Below are positions 15,985 through 25,574 of a DNA stretch of 64,000 bases, piece by piece. Made by a program: the position numbers and the translations under genes. Origin of the DNA: Actinomycetes bacterium (lineage in GTDB: Bacteria; Actinomycetota; Actinomycetes; Actinomycetales; Dermatophilaceae); the NCBI GenBank assembly GCA_029778715.1, contig JAKOPT010000058.1, positions 25,947-89,946 of the forward strand, given 5' to 3'. Every line of letters begins with the position of its first letter. The first letter of the stretch is position 1. The notes under the pieces are model-generated. The model saw only the letters and a list, made by a program, of their open reading frames with translations, ran no database searches and was not told the DNA's origin.

Positions 15985-17817
15985 TCAGGGGGATGAGAGT
16001 GAGCCGAGGTCGACCAGATGGGCAAACTCGGAGTTGGTCGCCGCCACCTGGTCGAAGGTGCCGACGGAGGCCACGGCGCCGTCGCTCATGAAGATGAGTT
16101 GATCGCAATGCCGCACCGTCGAGAGCCGATGCGCCACGATGACGATCGTCATGGTGCCCTGCAACTCGCGAATGGTGTCGGTGAGACGGCGTTCGGTCTC
16201 ATTGTCGAGGGCGCTGGTCGCCTCGTCGAGGAAGAGCACGCTGGGCTGCCGGTAGAGCGCGCGGGCAATCCCGAGCCGCTGTCGTTGGCCGCCGGACAAA
16301 CGGGCACCGCGCTCGCCCACCTGGGTGTCGAGTCCCTCGGGGAGGGAGGCGATGAGATCGGCAAGTTGCGCGCGTCGGACGACGTCATCGAGCCGGATGG
16401 GGTCCACGTCCAATTCGAAGGCGATGTTGGTCGCCAGCGACGCGTCGAGGAGGACGACGTCCTGGGGCACGACCGCGAGTTGTCGTTGCCAGGCTGGGAG
16501 GTTGTCGCGGATGTCGACCCCGCCGGCGGTGACGGTGCCGCCGGTGGGGTCATGCAGTCCGAGGAGAAGGTCGACCAGGGTGCTCTTGCCGGCCCCGCTT
16601 GTTCCGACGAGGGCGACGCTCTGGCCGTGACGGATATCCAACGTCACCCCCGTGAGCACGAGGGTGTCGGGACGTAGCGGGTAGGCGAAGGTGACGTCTC
16701 TGATCGCGATGTCGCCGGTCGGCACCTCGTCGGTTCGCACCTGCGCCTGCTCCCGGGTCAAGGCATCGCGCTGCATCCGCACGACCTGGACGAGATGGGC
16801 GAGGGGGTCACGGGCGAACTTGATGCCGCTGAGGGCCGCGATCAACCGCACGGCGCTGGGCAAGATGCGGGTGCCCGCGGCAACGAACACCCCAAGAAGG
16901 ATGAGGAGGTTCCCCGGCTGTCCCCAGAGGCTCGAACCGATGGCGATCAGCCCGATCGCGGACACGAACATGACCTCGAGGACGTACTTCGGGATCTCGG
17001 AGAGGATGGCGGCGGTCGAGCGGGCCTGGGCGCCCAGGGTGCGTCCGCGGTGATACTGCTCGACGAAGGGCTTCTCGGCTCGGCGTAGTTTGATTTCCTT
17101 GGCCGCGCTCAGGGCTCGCAGTGAGGCGTTCGACGTCGCCAAGTTCGCCTGCGTCGACCTGGCGCTGGCAGCCATGATCCGCGGCCGGATGAACCGCTGG
17201 ATGAGAACCCCGGCGACGGCGAAATAGACGCAGGCGGCAGCGGTCACGACCGGAGAGACGACCGCCAAACCGATGACGATCAACACGATGGTGACCACCT
17301 CGGTGACGACGCTGAGGGCTGCGGCCAGACCGCTCGTGTAGCCGATCGCGACGGCGCCTTCGATGGTGAAGACCTTGTCGCCGGTGTTCTTCTCCAACTG
17401 CCAGGCATAGGGACCGGTGAGGTAGCCGCGCAGCACCGAGGTGGACATGGCGACTTCTTGGGCCGCCATGAAGCGCAGTTGCCAGCGCCGGAACACCAGT
17501 GAGGCGATGTCCTTGACGACGAAGGCACTGATGACGATGACCGCGAGGAGCGGCAGGACGTGTTGCTCATCCGGGTTGCCGAAGAGTCGGCGCACCACCC
17601 CGACCGCTCCGGTGGAGGTCGAGACGCCGGCGATGTACTGCATGAGGGGCAGGATGGCGAGCACGCCGAGTAACTCCAGGCCGGCCAGAGCCAGGCTCCC
17701 GAACAGGGAGACGACGAACCGGGCCCTGGTGGGCACGTCGATGAGTTCGCCGGTCCCGGGGGGAAAGCCCAGGGCGCGACTGGCCAGTTGCGTCGTTCGG
17801 CCGTGGAGGGGATGCAC
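15985..17817 (-). CDS. ABC exporter, fused permease and ATPase (PglK/MsbA-like)
   Basis: A half-transporter of 610 residues. The N-terminal part has about six membrane helices. The C-terminal nucleotide-binding domain shows Walker A (GTSGAGKST), Q-loop (VVPQDVVLL), signature (LSGGQRQRLG), Walker B (VLFLDEATS) and the switch histidine (VAHRLS). PglK-type members flip lipid-linked oligosaccharides. With no Wzx flippase seen in the window, this is the best candidate for moving the repeat unit across the membrane. The GTG start at 17817 has a GGGAG site nine bases upstream. It ends 58 bases from the convergent methyltransferase gene. Confidence 0.87.
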   Translation of the reverse strand: MHPLHGRTTQLASRALGFPPGTGELIDVPTRARFVVSLFGSLALAGLELLGVLAILPLMQYIAGVSTSTGAVGVVRRLFGNPDEQHVLPLLAVIVISAFVVKDIASLVFRRWQLRFMAAQEVAMSTSVLRGYLTGPYAWQLEKNTGDKVFTIEGAVAIGYTSGLAAALSVVTEVVTIVLIVIGLAVVSPVVTAAACVYFAVAGVLIQRFIRPRIMAASARSTQANLATSNASLRALSAAKEIKLRRAEKPFVEQYHRGRTLGAQARSTAAILSEIPKYVLEVMFVSAIGLIAIGSSLWGQPGNLLILLGVFVAAGTRILPSAVRLIAALSGIKFARDPLAHLVQVVRMQRDALTREQAQVRTDEVPTGDIAIRDVTFAYPLRPDTLVLTGVTLDIRHGQSVALVGTSGAGKSTLVDLLLGLHDPTGGTVTAGGVDIRDNLPAWQRQLAVVPQDVVLLDASLATNIAFELDVDPIRLDDVVRRAQLADLIASLPEGLDTQVGERGARLSGGQRQRLGIARALYRQPSVLFLDEATSALDNETERRLTDTIRELQGTMTIVIVAHRLSTVRHCDQLIFMSDGAVASVGTFDQVAATNSEFAHLVDLGSLSSP

Positions 17818-17871
17818 TGCCAGATTCTCCCACGACGCGAGGAACCCCTCGGGAGACGAGAGTGCCCGGGC

Positions 17872-18762
17872 TCACCGGCTCAGGATCGAATCCCACCCGC
17901 CGGGGATGTCCTCGACGATGCTCCAGCGCTCGTCGACGAGGGTCGAACGCCCTTCGTTGGTCGTGCGGTCGAAGAAGCGGGGCGCCCACACTTCGGCGTG
18001 GTTGTCGCCGCGGAGGACGTTGCCGATCATCGCGGCCCAGTAGGAGAACGTCGAGTTGGTGAGGATGAGCCGCCGGGCGTGGGCGATGTCGACGAAGTTG
18101 CGCACCGGCCCGTCGCTCGTGGGCGCGAACGTCACCGGCGCCACGTCGTCGAGGAAACTCAAGTGAGCCTGGCACCAGTCGATCCCGTCCGACACCACGG
18201 TGATCGCCTCGACCGGTCCGTCCTGGGCGAGCGTGCCGGCGAGCGCCACCCGCACGTAACTCGCGACGTCGAAGCCGTACTCCTGGCGATGCCGCGGATG
18301 CGAGTAGTAGTCACCTCGGCGGACGTTCACCCACAGGTGCGTCCGGTCGTCGGGGCGCAGCGTGAACGGGGTATGCCGTTCGAGCCCGGGCAGGAGGTAC
18401 CTGTTCAGGAAGTCGGCGAACGGCCGGGCCGGGTCGAGCGGCTTGACCGCGGCATACATCCCCCCGGGGAGTCGCTCCCGGCCGGCCGGACTGAACGGCA
18501 TGAGGCGGGCATCGGAGAACCGGACCTGTTCTGGGGTCACGACAAGGTCGGCTAGTTCGGGGAAGGTCGAGAGCCAGGGCCGCAGGGCCGGTGTCTCCAG
18601 GGCCCACAGGGCATAGCCCCGGGAGCGGGCGGTGGACACCCAGTGCAGGACGTAGAGGACGTTGCCGAACCCCATGTAGTCGGGGGTCCAGACGATCAGG
18701 CGCCCCCGGCTGCGCACCGGTGTGAGCAGTCGGTCGGCCAAGGAACGGACGGCGGGTCTCAC
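17872..18762 (-). CDS. GT11-like alpha-1,2-fucosyltransferase
   Basis: About 296 residues. VNVRRGDYY near the middle matches motif I (HxRRxDY) of the alpha-1,2/1,6-fucosyltransferase superfamily, and ILTNSTFSYWAAMIG matches motif II (SxFSWWAA). It would use GDP-fucose or another GDP-deoxyhexose, fitting the gmd gene at the other end of the locus. An open N-terminal segment (IVWTPDYMGFGNVLYVLHW) replaces the usual GGLGNQ start and is somewhat divergent. GTG start at 18762 overlaps the upstream GT4 stop. Confidence 0.72.
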   Translation of the reverse strand: MRPAVRSLADRLLTPVRSRGRLIVWTPDYMGFGNVLYVLHWVSTARSRGYALWALETPALRPWLSTFPELADLVVTPEQVRFSDARLMPFSPAGRERLPGGMYAAVKPLDPARPFADFLNRYLLPGLERHTPFTLRPDDRTHLWVNVRRGDYYSHPRHRQEYGFDVASYVRVALAGTLAQDGPVEAITVVSDGIDWCQAHLSFLDDVAPVTFAPTSDGPVRNFVDIAHARRLILTNSTFSYWAAMIGNVLRGDNHAEVWAPRFFDRTTNEGRSTLVDERWSIVEDIPGGWDSILSR

Positions 18763-19826
18763 ACCACCCCCCGCGCCCGCAGGACTTCCGCCAGTTCGCG
18801 CCACATGTGGTCGGCGTTGTGGGTGTGTTCGACGTTGAGCCGGGCTGCCGACCCGAGGCGGGCGCGGCGGTCGGGGTCGTCGCGCAGCTCGCGCAGCACG
18901 GTGCGCCAGCCCTCGACGTCGCCCTCGCCGACGAGGACCGCGTCGACGTCGTCGCTGAAGTAGTCCCTCATCGCGCGCGTGCCCGTGACGGCGACGGCGC
19001 ACCCGCTCGAAGCGGCTTCCAGGGCCACGCTCGAACCTGTGGGATAGGCCAAGTCCCGGGTAGGAACGGCGACCACCTGGGCACGACGCAGAAGGCGTCG
19101 ATACTCCGGCAGCGAGACGGTTCCGTGGGCGCGCACGTTGGGGGGCAGGTCGATTCCGGCGAGGTTGTCCGGGCGGGTGACGATGTCAAGGGTGAGGTCG
19201 GTGCCGCGCACCGCGTCGACCAGCGTCTGGTAGTCGCGGCCGCGGTCCTGGCCGACCGCGAGGATGCCGATGTCGCGGGCGACCGTCGGGTCGGGGGTGT
19301 AGAACCGGTGGGAGACCCCGTAGGTGACAGGAAAGAGGCGGTCGGGGTGGATGCCCACACCGGCGAAGATGTCGCTCTCGTGGCGGGAGAGGTGAGTGAT
19401 GAGGTCGGCCGCGGCGACGCGGCGCACGAGCGCCCGGCGGGTCTCCGGGGACGCGGTGCGCAGGTCGTCGGCGAGCCAGCAGGACCAGATGACCAGCGGG
19501 GTTCGCCGGTAGGGCGGGATGCGTCGCCGTTTGAGTACCGCCGCCGCCATTCCTTGTCGTTCGAGCAGCGCCAGGACCAGTCCTGCGCGGGCCGTCGCCG
19601 GGATTCCGCGCAATGCCCCCTCGACGGGGTAGCCGAGGCGGTGGTCGACCATGTCGCGGGCCTTGACCGCGAGGGGGTACGTCGAGCGCCCAGGGCCGCG
19701 CAGGCCGAAGCCGAGGGAGCCAAGGGCGTCGACCCCGTACGGCATCGGAGCGGGTACCTCGCCGCGGCGGTAGCGGCGGGACCACTGGGCGAGGTCGTGC
19801 TCGGTGAGTAGCAGGGTGTTGATCAC
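18759..19826 (-). CDS. Family 4 glycosyltransferase
   Basis: A GT-B enzyme of 355 residues. The donor-binding half has GILAVGQDRGRDYQTLVDAV and the C-terminal SVALEAASSGCAVAVTG element; VTYGVSHRFY is the interdomain segment. The N-terminal region is unusual for the family, with an RRGEVPAPMPYGVDALGS stretch. GTG starts and GTGA overlaps link it to both neighbours. Substrate unknown. Confidence 0.78.
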   Translation of the reverse strand: MINTLLLTEHDLAQWSRRYRRGEVPAPMPYGVDALGSLGFGLRGPGRSTYPLAVKARDMVDHRLGYPVEGALRGIPATARAGLVLALLERQGMAAAVLKRRRIPPYRRTPLVIWSCWLADDLRTASPETRRALVRRVAAADLITHLSRHESDIFAGVGIHPDRLFPVTYGVSHRFYTPDPTVARDIGILAVGQDRGRDYQTLVDAVRGTDLTLDIVTRPDNLAGIDLPPNVRAHGTVSLPEYRRLLRRAQVVAVPTRDLAYPTGSSVALEAASSGCAVAVTGTRAMRDYFSDDVDAVLVGEGDVEGWRTVLRELRDDPDRRARLGSAARLNVEHTHNADHMWRELAEVLRARGVV

Positions 19827-21235
19827 GAGCCCGTCCCTTCGGTTGGCTGCGCCGGATCAGGGGACGTGGGGCCGGTTGCCTTGCGACCGCGAGAGCGACC
19901 GATCAGCATTCGCTTGAATCGGCCCAGCCGGGTGCGCCAGGCCAAGGATCGACGGGCCCGGCGAACGTGGTACTCGTGGTCGGCCCAGGGAGCTACTTCA
20001 CCGGCCGCGAACCTCCGTAGCGCGGTCTCTCGGGCTGGGTGGTTGGCAGCCACCTCGCGGCTGGCGAGCGCGGTCAGCAACTCCCCGGGCCAGGGGCGCT
20101 GCGCACACGCCAGCGCGTAGGCCCGCGCCTGCGCGCTCGCGCGGGCACCCCATCGGGCCCGGGCCGCGGGGTCGTCGGCGAGCGTCCTCATCGCCGCTGC
20201 CGCCGCCTCAAGGTCCGGTTGAGCCCAACGGGGCGGGACGGCATACCGGGCGGGGTCGTAGTGACCGCTGGCGTCCGACGGGATGTCGACGAGAGTGACG
20301 GGGACATGCAGCGCGCTGTCGGCGGTGGTGAAGTCGAGGTGGGCGGCGTAGGCCGAACAGATGGAGGGCACGCCGAGGCTCATCGCCTCGAGGACGGGGA
20401 GCCCGATCCCCTCCGCGCGGGCGAGGGAGACGTAGGCGTCGCAGCTGGCGATCAAGGAGAGGACATCGGTATAGGTGAGGTAGTCGTCGACGAGAAGGAC
20501 GCGAGGGTCGGCCGCACACGCGGCGCGGAAACTGGCTGCCCGGGCCCGTTCGCCATCGGTGGCGGTGGCGTCGGATCGGTCCACCCGGCCGTGTGCCTTG
20601 ACCACCAGTCGCACATCCTCGCGGCCGGGGAAGGCTGCGGCAAAGGCTCGGTAGGCATCGTGCGGGTTCTTCCGGTCGAACCCCGAGACGGGGTCGAAGA
20701 CGGTGACGAACACCGTGGCGTCCTCGGGCAGCCGCCACCGGGCGCGATCGACGGGTATGCCGTCCGGCAGCGGTGGGCAGATGGGGGCAGCGACGACGGG
20801 GGTGCCAGGGAAGTGGCGACGGTAGACACCGGCGACATAGTCGGAGAAGGCGACGATCACGTCGGCGCAGTTCAGCTCGGCGTGAAGCGAGGTCGTCAAT
20901 TGCTCCAGTTCCCATCCGACGAACAGGGCCCGCAGCCGGGGCGAGCGCACCTCCGGAGCGAGAAACACGGCCCTGCCCAGGTAGTTGGCCAGGTAGGACA
21001 GGACGATGGGCGCAGCGCCGCCGATCCGGTGAGCGGCGAGGCGGCGCCACTCACTCTCCAGCCGTGTGGGTGGGCCGGCGACCACCCGCGAATCGACCGA
21101 GGTTTCGCCACCCAGCCGGTCGAGGAACACCTCGCCGGCCATCCGCAACGACACCGAGCCCTCGACAGCGTCGACGAACGACAGGGGCGGGCTGGGGCGG
21201 GGCATCAAGGCGCTTTCGGGCAGAAGAAGTGACAT
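19823..21235 (-). CDS. Large family 4-type glycosyltransferase
   Basis: About 470 residues. The N-terminal part carries LFVGWELEQLTTSL and IVAFSDYVAGVYRRHFPG; the C-terminal GT4 part has DPVSGFDRKNPHDAY, LVVKAHGR and the signature ARAEGIGLPVLEAMSLGVP with the two conserved glutamates. A basic tail (GRFKRMLIGRSRGRK) follows. Two starts are possible (ATG 21235 or 21205); neither has a good ribosome site. It is divergent from the GT2 gene at 21348, so promoters for both lie in the 112-base gap. Confidence 0.8.
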   Translation of the reverse strand: MSLLLPESALMPRPSPPLSFVDAVEGSVSLRMAGEVFLDRLGGETSVDSRVVAGPPTRLESEWRRLAAHRIGGAAPIVLSYLANYLGRAVFLAPEVRSPRLRALFVGWELEQLTTSLHAELNCADVIVAFSDYVAGVYRRHFPGTPVVAAPICPPLPDGIPVDRARWRLPEDATVFVTVFDPVSGFDRKNPHDAYRAFAAAFPGREDVRLVVKAHGRVDRSDATATDGERARAASFRAACAADPRVLLVDDYLTYTDVLSLIASCDAYVSLARAEGIGLPVLEAMSLGVPSICSAYAAHLDFTTADSALHVPVTLVDIPSDASGHYDPARYAVPPRWAQPDLEAAAAAMRTLADDPAARARWGARASAQARAYALACAQRPWPGELLTALASREVAANHPARETALRRFAAGEVAPWADHEYHVRRARRSLAWRTRLGRFKRMLIGRSRGRKATGPTSPDPAQPTEGTGS

Positions 21236-21347
21236 ACAGGAGGGCCAGCACAACGGTACTTCGCGACACCTTGGTCCACCGATCCCGCTTCTCAGCCAGG
21301 TGCCGCGCGGCGGCCCGAGCCGCACGGCGGCCCCTACGCTGGGCCTC

Positions 21348-22214
21348 ATGACGAGCGCCTGCAGCGTGGTGATCCCCACCTACAACGCTGCTGGCGTCAT
21401 CGGCGGGCAACTCGCGGCATTGGCCCGCCAGTCGTATGCCGCGCCGTTCGAGGTCGTGGTCGCTGACAACGGCTCCACAGACCGTCTCGAGCAGGCTCTC
21501 GACCCGTGGCGAGCCCGGCTGCCGTTGCTCCGCCGCGTCGATGCCTCCCGGGACCGGGGGGTCTCGGTGGCGCGCAATGTCGGGATCGCCGCGGCGTCGT
21601 CCGATCGCATCCTCATTTGCGATGCGGACGACGTCGTGTCCGACGGCTGGGTGGCGGCGCTCATGGGTGCCCTGGATGCCAACCCCTTCGTCGGTGGCGC
21701 GGTGGAGACCGTCGAGTTGTCCGGCCCGTCGGCGGCCTGGGTGCCGGTCGAGGCCCGCTCCAGCGAGTTGCCGCGCACCTGGCAGGACCGGCCCTACCCC
21801 TTCGGCGGCAACACGGGTATGTGGCGCGAGGTCTTCGACCGGGTCGGGGGATACGACGAAACCTATCCGGCAGGGGCTGAGGAGATCGATTTCGCCTGGC
21901 GCGCCGCCGACCTGGGCTACCACGCGGCATACGTGCCGGAGGCGTTGCTTCACTACCGGATCCGCACCGACCTGCGGGGGGTGATGCGTCAGCAATTCAA
22001 CTCGGGCCGTGGCACGGCCACGCTCTACGCCAAGTTCCGGCCCGCCGAGGTCACTCCCAAGTCATGGCACCGGCGGTTGCGCCATGAGGCGCGGCTACTC
22101 GCCGGCTTTCCCTGGCGCGGCGGGCCGGACGCGCGACGCGCCTGGGCCTGTGTGCTGGCTTTTGAATCCGGCAAATTGCGCGAGGCCCGCACGCTCGGGG
22201 TACCCGCGCCGTGA
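21348..22214 (+). CDS. Family 2 glycosyltransferase
   Basis: A GT-A enzyme of 288 residues: SVVIPTYNAAGVI at the N-terminus, VADNGSTD first acidic motif, ICDADDVVSDGW metal-binding motif, and GGYDETYPAGAEEIDFAWR acceptor region. No membrane helix. It is read away from the minus-strand glycosyltransferase block. A GC-rich imperfect stem at 22233-22265 follows the stop and may be its terminator. Confidence 0.87.
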   Translation: MTSACSVVIPTYNAAGVIGGQLAALARQSYAAPFEVVVADNGSTDRLEQALDPWRARLPLLRRVDASRDRGVSVARNVGIAAASSDRILICDADDVVSDGWVAALMGALDANPFVGGAVETVELSGPSAAWVPVEARSSELPRTWQDRPYPFGGNTGMWREVFDRVGGYDETYPAGAEEIDFAWRAADLGYHAAYVPEALLHYRIRTDLRGVMRQQFNSGRGTATLYAKFRPAEVTPKSWHRRLRHEARLLAGFPWRGGPDARRAWACVLAFESGKLREARTLGVPAP

Positions 22215-22688
22215 ACCTCACCTGAAAGACCGAGCCGGCGCGGGACTTCCGTCGGGCCCGCGGCTGAGGTGTTCTTGATCGTTATCGACGCGACGGGTCG
22301 CCACCACGGGCGCCGCCGACATCCGCATAACTGGCCTGTGGGGGCGGGTTGTCGCTACCGCCGTGACGCCGCGTACCGTCCAGGCGGCACTCTGTCATAC
22401 CGCTCGGTTTGCAACGCCGAGCGTTTCGTTCACGCCCCGCCCCCTACTCGGGCCCAGGCTCACCATCTGGAGGAGAGGCCGCGAAGCCGACGCGCACGGC
22501 GGCGTCTATCAAGGCGCGGCGGCCGAATGTCGGCTGGGAGGCTCCCAGAACAGGCCAGCGTCAGGTGTCATAGACGGCAGACTGAGGTTCCGAGCAAAGA
22601 CGGTGGACATTGGCTTGTCGTCCAGATGAGGCAGCAGCGGGTTCGGGATGGGAAGATAGGGGGTCGTTCACCGGTGATGGAGGTTTTC
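22215..22688. other. Gene-free stretch between GT2 and PIG-L genes
   Basis: About 470 bases with no recognisable gene. An open frame running into the PIG-L gene reads as arginine-rich, low-complexity sequence and is not convincing coding. A possible GC stem (22233-22265) follows the GT2 stop, and a GGAGG ribosome site for the next gene is at 22679-22683. I see nothing else. Confidence 0.5.
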
Positions 22689-23309
22689 GTGCGACGACTG
22701 ATCCTCGCGCCTCACATGGACGACGAGTCCATGGGGTGCGGTGGCCTCATGGCCAAGTTCCCCGACGAGTGCGTCGTCGTCACCGTCACCGACAGCGGCG
22801 CCACGCGCGCGGCCGAACACGCCCGCGCCATGGACATCCTCGGCATCTCCGACACCCGCAACCTCGGCTTCGAGGACGGTGTCACCGACCAGCACATGAC
22901 CGACCTCGTGCGGGCCATCGACGCTGTTCTCGGCGAGGTCCGCCCCGACGAGTTGTACCTGCCCTTCCCCTCCCTCCACCAGGACCACATCGCCGTCTAC
23001 GAAGCCGGGATGCGCTCGGCGCGAGTGTCGATGTCGGCCGATCACCACTTCCCGCCGAGCGTGTTCGTTTACGACATCGCCGCGTACGACGTCAACCTCT
23101 ACCCCACGGACCTGCGCTGGAATGTCTTCGAGTCCCTCACCGAGGAACAGGTGACGAAGAAGGCGCTGGCGTGCACGGCATACCAATCCGAAATCCCCAG
23201 CGAGATCCACCCGATCAACTCGGTCAAACAACTCGCCGCCGCCGCCGGTTTGGTGCGCTTGATGGCGTATGCCGAGCAGTACGCCCTCGTGCGGCAGGTG
23301 CGGCGATGA
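22689..23309 (+). CDS. PIG-L family deacetylase
   Basis: A zinc-dependent N-deacetylase of about 206 residues. LAPHMDDESMGCGG at the N-terminus is the AHPDDE-type motif supplying the Asp and metal ligands, and SLHQDHIAVYEA contains the further histidines. It would remove an N-acetyl group from a sugar. The GTG at 22689 is preferred because a perfect GGAGG lies five bases upstream; an in-frame ATG at 22677 would place that site inside the gene. Its stop overlaps the ATG of the WbqC gene, so they act together. Confidence 0.88.
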   Translation: MRRLILAPHMDDESMGCGGLMAKFPDECVVVTVTDSGATRAAEHARAMDILGISDTRNLGFEDGVTDQHMTDLVRAIDAVLGEVRPDELYLPFPSLHQDHIAVYEAGMRSARVSMSADHHFPPSVFVYDIAAYDVNLYPTDLRWNVFESLTEEQVTKKALACTAYQSEIPSEIHPINSVKQLAAAAGLVRLMAYAEQYALVRQVRR

Positions 23310-23956
23310 GGGTCGCCATTCACCAACCGGACTTGCTGCCGTGGTCGGGGTTCTGGTTCAAGATGGTCAACAGCGACGCCTTCGTGCTCGCGGTTCACGA
23401 CCAGTTGCAGAAGCACTGGGTGCAGCGGCGGGTGATGATGCGCGAGACCTGGGTGACCCTCCCACTGGTCGGCAAACCGCACCTGGTGCCGATCAACACC
23501 GTCGAGGTCAAGGACGGCTGGCAAGACCACCTGGTCGACTCGATCCGGGGGCGGTATGTCGGGGCGCGGCACTGGAAGGCTCGGGGCGGCGAGATCCTCG
23601 ACCGAATCTCTTCGGTGCAGGGCTCCAATCTCGCGCAGATCAACATCGCCCTGATCGAGCACGTGCGCGACATGCTGGGGATCACCACCCGCCTCATCGT
23701 CCCCGACCCGCCCGAACACGCAGGGTTGGAACGAGTGCTCGAGGTGCTCCAGGCGGTGGGCGCGACGTCCTACCTCTCGGGCACCGGCGCGCGCGACTAC
23801 ATCAAGGACGAGGGGCAGCGCCGGTTCGACGACCTCGGCATCGAACTCGTCTGGTCGGACCACCTGAAGACGACCGGTGACTCGATCGTCACCGTGTTCA
23901 TGGACTACGACGACCCGATGGAGGTCGTCGCGGCACGAGCACAGAATGGAACGTGA
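23306..23956 (+). CDS. WbqC-like protein
   Basis: About 216 residues. The opening AIHQPDLLPWSGFWFKM is characteristic of the WbqC family, found in many glycan clusters and suspected to be an acyl- or aminotransfer-related enzyme on nucleotide sugars; its reaction is not established. Landmarks are LPLVGKPHLVPIN and YLSGTGARDYI. It starts within the stop of the PIG-L gene. Deacetylation by PIG-L followed by a WbqC step would fit N-acyl remodelling of an amino sugar, an inference from adjacency. Confidence 0.85.
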   Translation: MRVAIHQPDLLPWSGFWFKMVNSDAFVLAVHDQLQKHWVQRRVMMRETWVTLPLVGKPHLVPINTVEVKDGWQDHLVDSIRGRYVGARHWKARGGEILDRISSVQGSNLAQINIALIEHVRDMLGITTRLIVPDPPEHAGLERVLEVLQAVGATSYLSGTGARDYIKDEGQRRFDDLGIELVWSDHLKTTGDSIVTVFMDYDDPMEVVAARAQNGT

Positions 23957-23963
23957 GGGTGAG

Positions 23964-24770
23964 ATGCCACCTCGGCCGGTCACAGACGCGGACATCGACT
24001 CCATCGTCGGAGCATTCTTCGCACCGGATCGGGATATGTTCCGAACCCTCCTCGACGCAACCAGAGGGCTGGGCGGAGACCTGGCCGAGTTGGGCGTGCT
24101 CTACGGCGCGAGCGCCGCGCTCGTGGGCGCCGCCCGCCAAGAGGGGGAGGTATTCACCGTCGTGGATCTCTTTGGGAAGGAGAGTTCCGACGACTCCAAT
24201 GCCGCGGAGAACGAGTCGAGTTATGCGGGGCTCACCCGTGCAGCCTTCGAGGCGAACATGATGCGAGTCGTGGGCGAGTTGCCGACGATTATCGAGGATT
24301 ACAGTTCGACGATTGTCGAGCATGCCCGGCTGGGCAGCCATCGCTTCGTTCATGTGGATGCATCGCACCTCTACGAGCACGTGGTGGGCGACGTTCGGGC
24401 CGCTCGGGCGTTGCTCAAGCCCGACGGGATTGTCGTGTTCGACGATTTCCGGGCCGAGCACACGCCCGGTGTCGCTGCCGCCGTGTGGCAGGCGGTGCTG
24501 ACCGAGGGTTTGCGTCCCGTCGCTGTGAGTCCGCACAAGTTCTATGGGACCTGGGGTGAGGTCGGCACCTATCAGGAGGCCTTGCGCGCTTGGGTCGAGG
24601 GGGAACCCTTGTGGACCGCCGAATGGCAGAGTGTCAGCGGCCACCAACTCCTGCGAATTCACGCCGTGCCCTCCTGGCAGGTGCCGCGCCACCCGTGGAA
24701 GCGATTCGTACCGGTGGCCTTGTGGCCCGCCGCTGCCAAGGTGCGCCGGCTCATCCGTCGCCGGCATTGA
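23964..24770 (+). CDS. Class I SAM-dependent methyltransferase
   Basis: About 268 residues with a Rossmann methyltransferase core: GGDLAELGVLYGASAALVG as motif I, FTVVDLFG as motif II, and VFDDFRAEHTPGV later, resembling the Methyltransf_24/TylF-like group used in glycan and natural-product methylation. ATG 23964 is preferred because GAGGG precedes it by four to five bases; ATG 23946 would overlap the WbqC gene by 11 bases. The stretch lacks the GTATGCCG motif that dots the rest of the window, as do the following 2.5 kb. Confidence 0.75.
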   Translation: MPPRPVTDADIDSIVGAFFAPDRDMFRTLLDATRGLGGDLAELGVLYGASAALVGAARQEGEVFTVVDLFGKESSDDSNAAENESSYAGLTRAAFEANMMRVVGELPTIIEDYSSTIVEHARLGSHRFVHVDASHLYEHVVGDVRAARALLKPDGIVVFDDFRAEHTPGVAAAVWQAVLTEGLRPVAVSPHKFYGTWGEVGTYQEALRAWVEGEPLWTAEWQSVSGHQLLRIHAVPSWQVPRHPWKRFVPVALWPAAAKVRRLIRRRH

Positions 24771-24789
24771 CGCACGCGCCGAAGAATTG

Positions 24790-25065
24790 TCCCGAATCTG
24801 GGCGACATCGGCGCAGACCGGACCTGCGCACGTCGGGTCGCTGTCGACCCCGCACACGGTGGCCTCGGACCCGAAGAAGCGGCGCCAGACCCTCAGCGAG
24901 CCGCCCTCGGCGACGCCGATCTCGAGGAAGCGGAGCGGGCGGATTCCGTTGGGGGTGGGAATCCGGTCCGGTGGGGAGCGAGCAGACGGTCGGAGACATC
25001 GGGGTAGTGACTCCATTTGTGGACAAAGCGGCCGGCGTGGTTGTCGAACGGCTCATGGATCGTTC
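24790..25065 (-). pseudogene. Frameshifted remnant of a SAM methyltransferase (CmcI-like N-terminal part)
   Basis: On the minus strand one frame reads TIHEPFDNHAGRFVHKWSHY… up to about 24970. A second frame continues with RPLRFLEIGVAEGGSLRVW and ATVCGVDSDPTC. Joined by one frameshift these give the normal start of a class I methyltransferase found in glycan clusters (helical lid, then the EIGV-x-x-GGS SAM motif and the VGVD motif). The C-terminal half is missing, and the remnant points against its neighbour's strand. It is a decayed gene. Confidence 0.7.
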
Positions 25066-25204
25066 CCTCGCCCAGAGGCCGATTGTCGGGTGCCACACGC
25101 TGGCGGTCGAGGGGCCTGTCGGCGCGAGAACTGCAAGAAGGGTTCCCCGCGCGAAGCCGAGTTGACCGGCTATGTCGGCCAGGTCGGGACGAGGTGCTCA
25201 GGGA

Positions 25205-25483
25205 CCGGGGTCACCCTTGAGTCGATCTTCGCGCCGTCGTCCCTGCCGCGTTCGCTCGAATCCGCATCGTGCGCCGGATCCGTGGTACGTTCCAATACGT
25301 TCATCAAGAAAAGGTGGGGGGCCATCGTCAAGGACCTGGGCCTGATCGACAACGCGCCGTCATCGCACACCGTAGGGGAGCAGTTCATTTCTTTCCTGGA
25401 CAACGACGTCGATGCGCACGTGTCGCTGCTGGACCGACGCCATCGAAGCCATGAACGCCCGGGGACCCGTCCTCCACATCTGA
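25205..25483 (+). pseudogene. Second degenerate coding remnant, family not recognised
   Basis: Three plus-strand frames in succession read like one protein: RIVRRIRGTFQYVHQEKVGG, then IVKDLGLIDNAPSSHTVGEQ and FISFLDNDVDAHVSLLD, then DAIEAMNARGPVLHI followed by TGA at 25481. Two frameshifts would be needed to connect them. I do not recognise the family. The piece looks like the 3' end of a real gene, because residue choice is protein-like and no single frame is open throughout. It lies between the methyltransferase remnant and the GT87-type gene. Confidence 0.45.
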
Positions 25484-25574
25484 GCCCACGCGGCGGTTAA
25501 TAGGCTCCGATGAAGACTAGTTCACTTCGAAGGAGGGCGTTCCCGGGTGGGGTGCGGTATGGGAGAGTCGCGCC

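Noticed and set aside
22269..22688. Long N-terminal extension of the PIG-L gene
   Set aside because: Low-complexity Arg/His-rich residues, and a perfect GGAGG site sets the start at 22689.
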